DNA from: Chondrus crispus
Taxonomy: Eukaryota; Rhodophyta; Florideophyceae; Gigartinales; Gigartinaceae
Reading direction: 5' to 3'
DNA length: 64,000 nt
Assembly: GCF_000350225.1 (NCBI RefSeq)
Contig: NW_005179090.1
Coordinates: 1 to 64,000, forward strand
Shown: positions 55,341-64,000 of the stretch, piece by piece
Numbering within the stretch: the stretch's first letter is position 1
Layout: every line of letters begins with the position of its first letter
The notes under the pieces: model-generated
Told to the model about the DNA's origin: nothing
The model's database searches: none
Seen by the model: the letters and a program-made list of their open reading frames with translations, nothing else
Made by a program: the position numbers and the translations under genes

Positions 55341-57195
55341 TACGATGGAGTGAAGATAAATCCGTTCTGTAGTAGTATTATTAAGTGCATCACCGCGTAA
55401 CGCTAATTATGATTCATTAACCCCATTAATTCATTTAGCAATGAGAATGCAAACCACTGCATACAACAGAGGGAACGCAGCTTGACTACTTTGAGCTGCT
55501 GCTTTCAGGTTTATCCTTTCGTCCTTTGCGGCAATTGTTTGTGGATGCGCGGACATGACAATCCTCTAGCATCTCGCGAATCTCAAGCAGACGAACTCCA
55601 TCACCAAGACAGAGCCAAAGGGATTCGAGAGAAACCGTGAGCAGATCCGGTTCCATGCAGTCCAATATGATTCGCTATGTCAACGATACGCACACGCTAT
55701 GGATCTTGTTTGAGCTTCCTTCAAGCGAGTAATCCTGCACAGATATTCGGAACTCATTCTAGAGTCTGTATCGATCCGAAAGGATGCTTGAGAAGCTCCT
55801 CGTTTTGCTTGAGATGCTTATTGGAATCCCTCAGATTTCGAATACGGCGAGGGAGTCCGTCATGGAACAGAAACGACGCGGCGGTGTCTCTGAAATGCTC
55901 TCAATAGTTGGAAGCTAAACAGTCACTACGAATATGGAGTTGTAAATAGCTGCCGGAATGCACAGATTCGTATTGTACTGATACGGAGTTTCACCATGCC
56001 GGTGTAAAAGGAACAATGACACAGAGAACTCGCCAGTCGTGCACAAAACACAGACATCGATAGACGACGTCCTGGATTCTTCTGACACCACGGATCGATG
56101 ACAAGATAGGCAGAAATTCGATCTCGGCCATTAAAGGGGAAGGTCCCATTGGTGAAAACGTATCCAGAGGATCGAGCGCAGCCACGTAATTACAGAGTGT
56201 GGAGAAGAATGACATGCTTGGAATTGTCCTGATGGCTGACTGCGATGTACTTCTCGTCCTCGAAACAGATGGACTCCATATCGCACTCCTCCTCGTCAAC
56301 ACGATCATTGGTGCAATTATCGTCAGGTGATTCCGTCAGACCAAACCTGGAAAGCTGGTCAGCAGAAATGCCGCGTTTCTCTTTTCACACCGAAATGGAT
56401 TGGGATATGTCGTCCAAGGAGACGAGCCATCTCGGTCAAATCGAGTTCATAACTTCTCGGCTGCCACCCAACCTAAACATGGTACGGGTATCCCTGAGAG
56501 CCTCCAGTGCTTTTAGAGGCCTTCTTGATGTCCCTTCCATTCGATAATTTCCACATCATAGTCTCTCGAGCATCTTGCTCTTCCCGCAAAAGCCGAGCTT
56601 CCTTTATCGCTAGCTGCTTGTCGCGGAGCTTTAGAGCCTGTGCTCCGACGCACGTTTTGTTGGTTTTTTCTAGACCACTGAGAGCTTTATGCAGGGGCAG
56701 ACTCGAGGATTGAAACCATATTCTGTAATTATTTCAGAGATCCACATATCTCGTAAACATGCAGCATATCAGCGAGTACTATAAGAATTCCCTCCAGGTC
56801 TTAATAGTTCAGGCCGCTCTTCATATAATATTGCCGCTGCAGCAAAGCACCGGCCCTCAAGCAAGCAGACCAACGACCTCTGGCAAAGAAAACTCGAATC
56901 ACTGTCGCGCTGTAGAAGCTTTTTGCAGATGAATGACAAACATTTGCTGTCAATGAGTGCTTTCGAGGTGTGTGAATATTGAATTAATGTTAGAAAGAAA
57001 TACTTACAGAAAGGCTTTAGGTATACACGTGGCCACTTGGAGCGATTAGGAGAGTGGTGTCGATGGCGACACTAAATTCGGTCACTTCGAGATTACGGTT
57101 TTCAAGGTAGACGGCCGGGTGCTGATCACAGAAGAGGACCCGAAGACGACACGAGGGCCACAAGTTATATGTTGCAACCCGCCCGGGTTTCATTA
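55341..57195 (-). other. G5 3' region with a degraded antisense coiled-coil frame
   Basis: No plus-strand gene is seen between integrase and the 3' LTR. The minus strand near 56660-56460 has a strongly helical, charged run (LKLRDKQLAIKEARLLREEQ, then DIKKASKALEALRDTRTMF). Near 57200-57017 there is a further coding-like piece (YLENRNLEVTEFSVAIDTTL). They may be remains of an antisense gene, as in G1 and G3, or of an unrelated insert. I do not recognise the protein. Confidence 0.4.
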
Positions 57196-57482
57196 GATAC
57201 AAGGCCCGGCTACAAACCCCGGGACAGTGGTCCTTTGATAGTCCACCCGATTGGTCCGTTTGTGTAAGAAAAGTTACACGAGCGAAATCTCCCCCACAAC
57301 TCTTAATGCTCCTCCGAGTGGAGGATGTGTTTGTCTTGCCATAAAATAATGGGTGGTGAAGGTCACGTCGCGAGAGGAGGACATACGCTCGGACCCTCTG
57401 AGGCCCCTCTCCTAAGCATGCAGTTCACATATCGCAGAGACTATCATCAGTGGTTACGGATGACGCGAATGCTTCATATTCA

Positions 57483-57561
57483 CTTTAATCGACTATTCTC
57501 TTCTCAAGTCTTGAGAAGAGAATAATCGATTAAAGCTTGTATCACTCTTAGTGTGATACAA
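57483..57561. repeat. Two adjacent hairpins just outside G5
   Basis: 57483-57535 is a palindrome of two 26-bp arms (CTTTAATCGACTATTCTCTT and following) around a single T, with one mismatch. Directly next to it, 57537-57561 is a 9-bp-arm hairpin (TTGTATCAC...GTGATACAA). No coding sequence covers them. Confidence 0.85.
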
Positions 57562-58476
57562 ACGGACGCGAATCAGTACCGCTTTGCTAATGCTAGGCTC
57601 TGACTAGTGCAGCGTTATAGACCGTAACACGAAAGAAGCCACGTGTCACAGCGATCACTGGAGTTGCTCTACTCTCATACCTCTTGCTTTCAAGGTGCCC
57701 CAAATTCCAATGCTTCTCTCGGCACGAAACCCTTTTCACGGTCAGTAACTGTTATGGCTCCGCTCCCAGATATGGAAAAAGCGACGTATAGGCCCGTGAA
57801 AATATTTTGAAGCTCGAATTCATCACTCGGCTGAGAAACAAATACAACACCACAGATATTACGTGACCGTTCGGTATTATATAACAAACGGTACGATTAA
57901 TCATGCCAAGTGCCGAAACTCAGAGTCGCCCAGCAGACTACACGTCCATATCATTCCCGACGATGACCCTGCAGTCTTTGATGCTCTCTATTCCTGAAGC
58001 GACCCTCCTGAAGTTCCAGGTCGGCAAACCTTGCGTTAGCACAACCTGTCCTTCATACTTGAACGCTCATGGCCACCGACTACATGCTTGAGACAATGAA
58101 TACCAGGAGCAACTGCCAGACAGTGGAAATGTTTTAATTTCGTCTTGAACAGAAGGACACATTTCTGAAGCGATACGGACCTCTTTTAGTACGTCTACAC
58201 TGCGAGCGTATGCAGCAGCAAGTGCAGCCAGTTGCAAAATAAATCCATGCTCTTCGTTCAGGTCTGGAAGAGGCACACTGCACAAATCTAAAACATGGAT
58301 GAAACAGACCATTATTAAATCTTCCCCTTCGTTGCACATATTTTGGTACCGACAAAGATAGAAAGGATTTGCCTAGAATCAAGGCTATGAACTCAAAATA
58401 CCGGGTAATGACACTTGTGCATACAAGTTTCACTGGATACCGAAAAGTTCTTATGTCTACGAATGGAATTTTGAAA
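57562..58476 (-). pseudogene. Unrecognised minus-strand coding remnants
   Basis: Three pieces in different frames look coding in composition: 58339-58067 (DLNEEHGFILQLAALAAAYA, RIASEMCPSVQDEIKTF), about 58066-57900 (YEGQVVLTQGLPTWNFRRV) and 57887-57690 (GVVFVSQPSDEFELQNIF, SGSGAITVTDREKGFVPR). They may be one decayed gene on the minus strand. I recognise no domain, and transposon versus host origin cannot be settled from the sequence. Confidence 0.35.
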
Positions 58477-58514
58477 CATCAGCAGCTCTTCACCATGGTG
58501 AAGAGCTGCTGATG
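58477..58514. repeat. 38-bp perfect palindrome
   Basis: CATCAGCAGCTCTTCACC is followed by AT and then its exact complement, centred on CCATGG. With a few mismatches the symmetry extends about six bases further on each side (TTTGAAA / CTTCAGA). It lies downstream of the G6 chromodomain, where a transcript from the minus strand would end. Confidence 0.9.
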
Positions 58515-58699
58515 CTTCAGAATTAATTTTGATAGATATCGAAGAAATGATAGTTGAAATTGTAGTCCTCTGACTCTCTATTTACTGTATGTCATTTCAA
58601 CTTAAATGTTGGCACAAGAGATCCCGAAAAGAATTAGCTCAACGTGAGACACGGATGAAAAATGCTATTAAAAGAAGAACACTGAAAATGGTCACCAGA

Positions 58700-59877
58700 A
58701 ATGGATGCTATCTCAAATCGCACCCAGAGGCCGCAATCACCTCTCTAGAGGGGCAGTTGAACTTCCTGGATGTGCGTCTACAAGATCCTGGGTATCACGG
58801 CCTTGACGAGACTTATACAGCATGCCTGGAATGTCTTTCCGCATATTTTGAAAGGATTCCCGATTGGGATCTAACTGCTCGAAGCCACGGGACGGGAACT
58901 GAACTTCACACTTCTTATAATCTTGGTTCAATCGCAAGCCAAAGATCTTGATTTATGTATAAACCTGCGTCTCGCTGTGTTCGATAGTATCTAAAAGTAT
59001 TGCCGTGCCATATAGTTGGGATTCTGAGCAAATTTTATGCTTTTAGCTAGTAACAAAGACTGCTTTTCATTTAAGAGGTCATCAACCTCCATGATAAGTC
59101 GAGGCTCTCTGTAAGTAACACGGCGTGGGCCCTTCTTGTTGACGGCAAGTTTGCTTCCTGGGTGCGATTCACGATCAGCAACACTTGATGGTAAGTTTGT
59201 TTCTTGAGTGAGATTCAAGATCAGCGACGAGAACGAAATCGCCGACCTGAAAATTGGATTGAAGAATACCTGTACGTTTGTTGTGGCAGTGGAGCTCGTT
59301 CTCACACTTCAGCATGAGACTCTTCGCATATCTCGGTGAAGTTCATGACGGGATTTGATCGTGTACTCAATTCGAATCAATGGCTAAACTTTGATAGAAT
59401 GCAGTGTAGACAGTTCAGCAGGCTGACGGGATAGGAGCGTGCGGAGCTGGTCATTGTCATGGTGAACAGCGAAAGCAGTGACGGGTGCTTTATGTCCGAG
59501 ACTCGTATGGGAGGAGTGCTTAAGAACGCTCCGAACGATCCAAGAGGCTGAAGGTCATTCTGTTTTTTGAGGCAAAATTTGGACAGGAGGGCTCGAACGG
59601 CGAGGAGAAATTCCCTGCATAAAGACCCCACTGTACCATTTCACTGAGGATTGTACGAAGTGGTAATATGATGGTAAGCACGCAACTGGCGATTTAGGGA
59701 GTCTTTGACTTTGTTCTTGAAATGAGAGCCTTACTCAGAAAGCCAGGTCAACTTCCACCAAACGACGAAAATCGCCGAATCAAGAAATCAACAACTGATT
59801 CTTCCTCCACAAAAGCGCAGGGTTCAATCATCACAAAAGAAGTCACGTCATCCTTGATGACCAGGTAGTAGAGCGTT
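58700..59877 (-). mobile_element. Gypsy fragment G6: integrase end and chromodomain, cut by G4
   Basis: On the minus strand, from 59877 downward, the integrase core is seen in YYLVIKDDVTSFV, GSHFKNKVKDSLNRQLRAYH and GSLCREFLLAVRALLSKF. The integrase C-terminal motif is VNKKGPRRVTYREPRLIMEV with DDLLNEKQSLLL (59210-59050). A chromodomain-like end lies near 58930-58790 (RGFEQLDPNRESFQNMRKDI). The upstream part of the element is missing from the window because the LTR of G4 begins at 59878. Fossil, with several breaks. It belongs to a different Gypsy family from G1-G4. Confidence 0.72.
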
Positions 59878-60334
59878 TGCAACAATGAGATCAAGGATCC
59901 AAGGTGGCTCGGATCATTCAAAATGGATTCGAAAATTGGGTCAAATGACACAGCAAATTGGATCAATTGGATATAATCTGGATTGTTCTAGAAGCTTCTA
60001 GAGTTCGATATTCTGGATAGTTCCAGAAGACTCTCGATTGTTCTAGAAACTTCTAGGGTAAGATGTTCCAGAGTATTGTAGAAGGCTTGTAGTTTTTATG
60101 TAGAAAATTTGCAACTTTAGTGTAACCTTTGCTTTTCGTGCCATTTGAGAGGGTACAAAAGTCTATAAAAGGGGACATGAGTTGGACGTGTTGGGGAACT
60201 CGCTACCTCAAACCAACCTACAAGTTTCAAGAAGACCAGTATTTACGTTCAACCTGCATTGTCTACTGTACTACTTGTCGCCGCTGTAAGTGCCGCTCCT
60301 CAGCAGCCCCCTAGACTGTGCGGATCATCTAACA
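59878..60334 (+). repeat. 5' LTR of G4, with TATA box and heat-shock-element-like array
   Basis: It aligns with the G2 LTRs end to end. TATAAAAG lies at 60164-60171. From 59986 to 60058 there are three clusters of alternating TTC/GAA (TTCTAGAAGCTTCTAGAG, TTCCAGAAGACTC, TTCTAGAAACTTCTAG), 105-180 bp upstream of the TATA box. The G2 LTR keeps the same spacing. The 3' edge is uncertain by a few bases. Confidence 0.8.
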
Positions 60335-61130
60335 CGTTGCATTGCGAGGGCTCGCCCGGTAGTGAGTTGAGAGCGCCAAGTTCAGGATTGGTTTTGGAAT
60401 TGTTCTGGAAATTTGGATACTTAACTTGGAATTCTTCATTTGGTACTGTACCAAATTGTGTTGATGTGCTTTCTGGGCGCAGGAGTCCGGGATAAGTCAT
60501 AGTCTCAGTGTGGGTATCTGTGAGCAGGAGAGCCAGACATCTTGAGCACGTGTGGGCTGGAGTGCCACGCGTATCAAAGTTAATTACTGTGACCTTTTTT
60601 GAGCTGTGGCGCCTAACTTCGACGTACATGTAAGCTAGAATGCCAGGTACCCTAAAATTATTGGGAATTAGGCTGTTATGCTTGCTTCAGTAACCTTATG
60701 AAACGAGCTGGGGAGAAGTAAGAGTGAGGAAGCTGTTTTTGCGCCGAGTCACCGGTCGTATTCTCATATCATCCTCTCGACAATTTCCTGTTAGGTAGGT
60801 CGACCGACTGGGACAAGGGTTCGAGTGACGCGACTTTGGGTTTGATCAGATAGGGTTCACGGAGTAGTATCTTGTAGTATCTCGAGAAGCCCGTAGGGGA
60901 GAACCAAGGCATCGGTCGGCTCGCGTGCTTTTCTTATAGGGTAAGGACACCGTTGCGGTCCACATTTGGAGGATTGGTGTTGATACCCCGAACAGATTAG
61001 CTTTTACCAACGACCTCGTAGCGTGGGCTGTGGAAAGATTTTTCACGAAGCGCTTCCTCCGCTAGTATAGGACCCGTCGTCGAGAGACGAATATCTGACC
61101 TAGAAGAAGAAATTGGAAATCAAGTTTTAG
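60335..61130 (+). mobile_element. G4 leader
   Basis: No gene is seen. The sequence is the counterpart of the G2 leader (28777-28891 plus 14697-13992 on the minus strand). It keeps four copies of a GTGRGCWGGAGWGCCA-like word near 60475, 60520, 60551 and 60629. The unbroken G4 copy shows what the G2 leader looked like before G3 entered. Confidence 0.65.
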
Positions 61131-64000
61131 AAGATATCAGAATACGATGGCTACGATAAGGGCGAATAAGCCAGAATGATTTGATGTTAAACTTGATCAC
61201 CTTGCTGTTGAAACGCTTTTGTACCCAGTCAAACAGTACCTATATATCATCCAGATAAGCAACCCTGATTTCACTTTCGATGATTCAACTAAGGTCGGCT
61301 TTGCTTCTACAATCTGGAAGCACACTGCAGCTAGCTGGTTATACGTCAAGGCTCAGTGTAATGAAGTTCCTGATACTTGCAGAGAGTTTAAACCTGCTCT
61401 GCGGACGGAATTCGTACCACAAGGCAGCCTTCGAAGAGCAAAGGATAAGCTTCGTCAGTTGACTCAACGAACTTCTGCCACTGCGTACTTGACAGAGATT
61501 TGAAATAAAGTACTACCTATCCCTGGAATCACTGAAGATGAGAAGCTGGACATGTTTTGCTCCGGTCTGAATCCACAACTGAAACTGGAAGTTCTCAAGT
61601 CGAATCCAACTCCTTTCGACCAAGCCGCTCAAGTTGCTCTCAGCGATGATACTGCATTGTTCGATGCTGGAATTCTCAATTCTTAGGGAAGACTATCGCG
61701 TGTTTTTAGCACGCCTACTTCTCAGCCGATGGAGATAGGGAACCTTGAAACCCGCCAACAGCACTACAGAGGAAAAGGATTCTGAATGAACAATATTAGT
61801 GTGTGGCATAAGCGAGACCTCCAAAATAATGCATGTTTTACTGTCAAAAGCCAGGCTGCAGACCATGGAAGCATCAGAACTTCAGCAAAAGAAGTACTGC
61901 GAAGAAGGTCACTTGGAATAATGCTCAGGTTCCATCGAACTCTGACTCGGGATACGAGCAGGTCCATCCGAAGCTGATGTCGTGAATTACACTCAGGGTG
62001 CACCTGAGTCGAGTGTATTGAAAAGGTTGTTGTCTGAATTAGGGCATCTGAGGAGAGTGGTAAAGTCCTTGAAATGCGGAGAATGATCGGTTTCAGCGGA
62101 AATCCAGAGTCGAATACAATGTTAAGACATGAGGACTACATCCCTGTTGATGAACCGGTACCAGTTGAGCCGTTGATTGTTCTAAATGATTGGCTGCATG
62201 GAAAAGCAGATAAAGTACTCAAGGACGAAAGATGTAACATCAACTTTGTATCCGCGCATTGTTTGAGGAATAACAGGAATTTACTAAAAATTGTAAATGT
62301 ACGGTCTTTCTTCAATCATTCCCAGAAAGACACATCCGAGGAATTTGGGGAACTCATCTTTTTGGGACCGTTGAAGTTGGGAACTCACGTCTTCACATCT
62401 AACTGGGTAGTAGCCAACTGAATATATGACGTTCCACTCGGAATGCTGTGGCATGTCGCCCACAACCCAAAAATTGATTACGTTCAACGGGTAGTGCAAG
62501 TCGGCGGTGATAAAATTCCGGTTGGTTCCTTTGGCGGTGAAAGAGTGTCAAAAAAATGACACAAGTTACGAACCTCAATGCGATGAAATTTCGACGGTTG
62601 CTTACGACAAGGAGCAAGTCGAATGATATTCAAGTATTCCAGGCTACTCAAGTGAATACGATTAACGGATTTAATGGCAAGAGAAATTGCAATCCAAAGC
62701 TTGAGGCTCGTTTGCAGCAGTACAATGCTATTTTCAAAAAAGAGTTACCCAAAGGGCTACCACGTGAGAGAGCAGTGGATCATGACATTGAGATTGAGGA
62801 TGGAGCAAAACCACCCCATAAACCACGGTTTCAATTATCTCCGGCTGAATTGGTGGCTTGTAAGGAGTATGTTCACGACTTGCTGAAGAAGGGGAAGATC
62901 AGACCAAGTAGATCTCCATTTGGTGCTCCGTTCTTCTTCTTGAAGAACAAGGACAAGCCGTTGAGAGGTGTTGTTGACTACAGAGCTTTAAACAGTATAA
63001 CCAACAGAAACAATGCTCCACTCTCAAGATCCGGTGAGATGTTTGATCGGCTTGGAAGAGCAACGGTTTTCTCAAATCTTGACCTCAAATCTGGATTCCA
63101 CCATATTAGCGTCCGCCGTGACGATATCGAGAAAAATGCCGCAAGACTTAGTACGGTCAGTTTGAGTATCTCGTTATGCCAACGGGTTTATGCGACGCAC
63201 CAGTAACCTTTCAGTCATCGGCGAATCGCATCGTTTGTGACTGTATCGATGTTTCTCTGGTTGCTTACATGGACGACGTTTTCATGTTCAGCAAAGAGGA
63301 GGAGAGCCATCTCAAACATTTGGAAATGGTTCTGAAACCACTTTAGAAGCATGAACTGTATGTGTCACCTTAGAAGTGTGAGTTTTTTTGCGGGAAGAGA
63401 TTAGCTTCCTGGTTTGCTGGTTGGTAAGAAAAGATTAAGAGTCAACCCGTAAAAGGTTGAAGTGCTGAAAACGTGGTCAAGGCTTGAAACACTGACGAAC
63501 GTCAGGCGTTTTGTGAGATTGTTACAGTTTTTCCGAAGGTTTTCCGAAGTTCTCTGCAATTGCTGCGCCATTGACGAACTTAACAAAGAAAGGCGTCGGC
63601 ATAGACAAATATAAGTTGGATTGTGATGCTGCCTTCGAAAAGTTAAAGATCTGTATCGCTCAATATCCAATTCTCGTTGCCCCTGACTTGAAGAAACAGT
63701 TCCTTGGCCACGTTAATGCATCCCAACTTGCTGTTGGGGGCACTTTGACGCAACTTGATGCCGATGGACGCGATCGAGTGATTGCTTTCTACTCGAAAAA
63801 ACTATTACACACAGAAGCAGATTACACTGCCAATGATCTTGAGTTGCTTGGATTAATTTCTTTAGGTGAAAGATTCAGATGCTATTTGGAAGGTGCAAGT
63901 TTCGGAATCTTCACAGATAATCAAGCTCTGAAGTGCTTCTTCACGAAGCCGAAAATGAGTCGCAAAGAGGCACGCTCGCTTGAGACACTGGGTCATTCTG

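Larger units (their letters stand above)
37370..57445 (+). mobile_element. Old Ty3/Gypsy element G5, host of the right nest (badly broken)
   Basis: Direct repeats at 37370-37620 and about 57196-57445 share AACCCCGGGACAGTG, CTCCGAGTGGA, ATAAAATAATGGG and CGCAGTTCACATATC-like blocks, at roughly 80% identity by eye. Both outer edges read ATCAGTG, consistent with a target duplication; the exact LTR edges are uncertain by a few bases. Sense is plus: gag 37630-38550 and 39126-39508, protease to integrase 52470-55340, then about 1.85 kb before the 3' LTR. It is interrupted by solo LTRs S1 and X. Many breaks. The clade is not assigned. Confidence 0.82.
59878..64000 (+). mobile_element. Gypsy element G4, G2-related, runs off the window (broken)
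   Basis: It starts with an LTR (59878 to about 60334) beginning TGCAACAATGAGATCAAGG, the same family as the G2 LTRs. A leader (60335-61130), gag (about 61150-62080), protease (62090-62560), reverse transcriptase (about 62700-63330) and RNase H (63650-64000) follow, all on the plus strand. Protein motifs match G2 in order: DQAVNTINGF-type protease tail, RPSRSPFGAPFFFLKNKDK, VVDYRALNSIT, VAYMDDVFMFSKEEE, LDADGRDRVIAFYSKK. The integrase and second LTR would lie beyond 64000. Several breaks are already visible. Confidence 0.85.

Noticed and set aside
1-64000. CRISPR array or bacterial operon structure
   Set aside because: No regularly spaced identical short repeats with unique spacers. The content is eukaryotic transposable elements.

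Overview
The window reads as a repeat graveyard from a eukaryotic nuclear genome, most likely an oomycete. That assignment is an inference. It rests on the style of the pogo-like DDE transposase near 41 kb, the chromodomain-tailed Ty3/Gypsy integrases, a SWIM-finger MULE and a possible tRNA-derived SINE. I see no convincing host gene, no rRNA and no CRISPR. Nearly every base can be assigned to a transposable element, and the order of insertion can be read from target-site duplications (TSDs).

Left nest (1389-36686). The outermost element is a minus-strand Ty1/Copia copy (LTRs 1389-1772 and 36546-36686). Gypsy G1 (3231-33720, minus sense) sits inside its reverse-transcriptase region, flanked by GTGGG/GTCGG. 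Gypsy G2 (9889-29335, minus sense) sits inside G1, with a perfect GTAGC duplication. Gypsy G3 (14698-28776, plus sense) sits in the leader of G2, flanked by GTACC/GTATC. LTR divergence judged by eye falls inward: about 14% for Copia, 5-6% for G1 and G2, 2-3% for G3. All the elements are broken; G3 is the best preserved.

Right nest (37370-57450). An old plus-strand Gypsy element, G5 (LTRs about 20% diverged), is split by two insertions. One is solo LTR S1 (38556-39125, perfect AGAAG). The other is solo LTR X (39509-52467, perfect GTTTG). X is itself opened by an 11.7 kb DNA-transposon block D (39757-51420, CAATA duplication, related inverted ends) and by solo LTR S2 (51578-52189). D contains remnants of three different transposases: a pogo-like DDE protein, an unassigned DDE-like protein and a SWIM-finger MULE. 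It also holds two tandem arrays and a tRNA-like locus.

Far right (57450-64000). Two adjacent hairpins and a 38-bp perfect palindrome flank unrecognised minus-strand coding remnants. The integrase-chromodomain end of a minus-strand Gypsy (G6) follows. It is cut at 59878 by G4, a relative of G2 that runs off the window.

The most interesting signal is an antisense reading frame between pol and the 3' LTR in both G1 and G3. G1 and G3 are clearly different elements, yet the predicted antisense proteins share spaced W/P/E motifs. This suggests a conserved accessory gene transcribed against gag-pol. Other points of interest are heat-shock-element-like repeats at a fixed distance from the TATA box in the G2/G4 LTRs, and a four-copy 16-mer array in the G2/G4 leaders.
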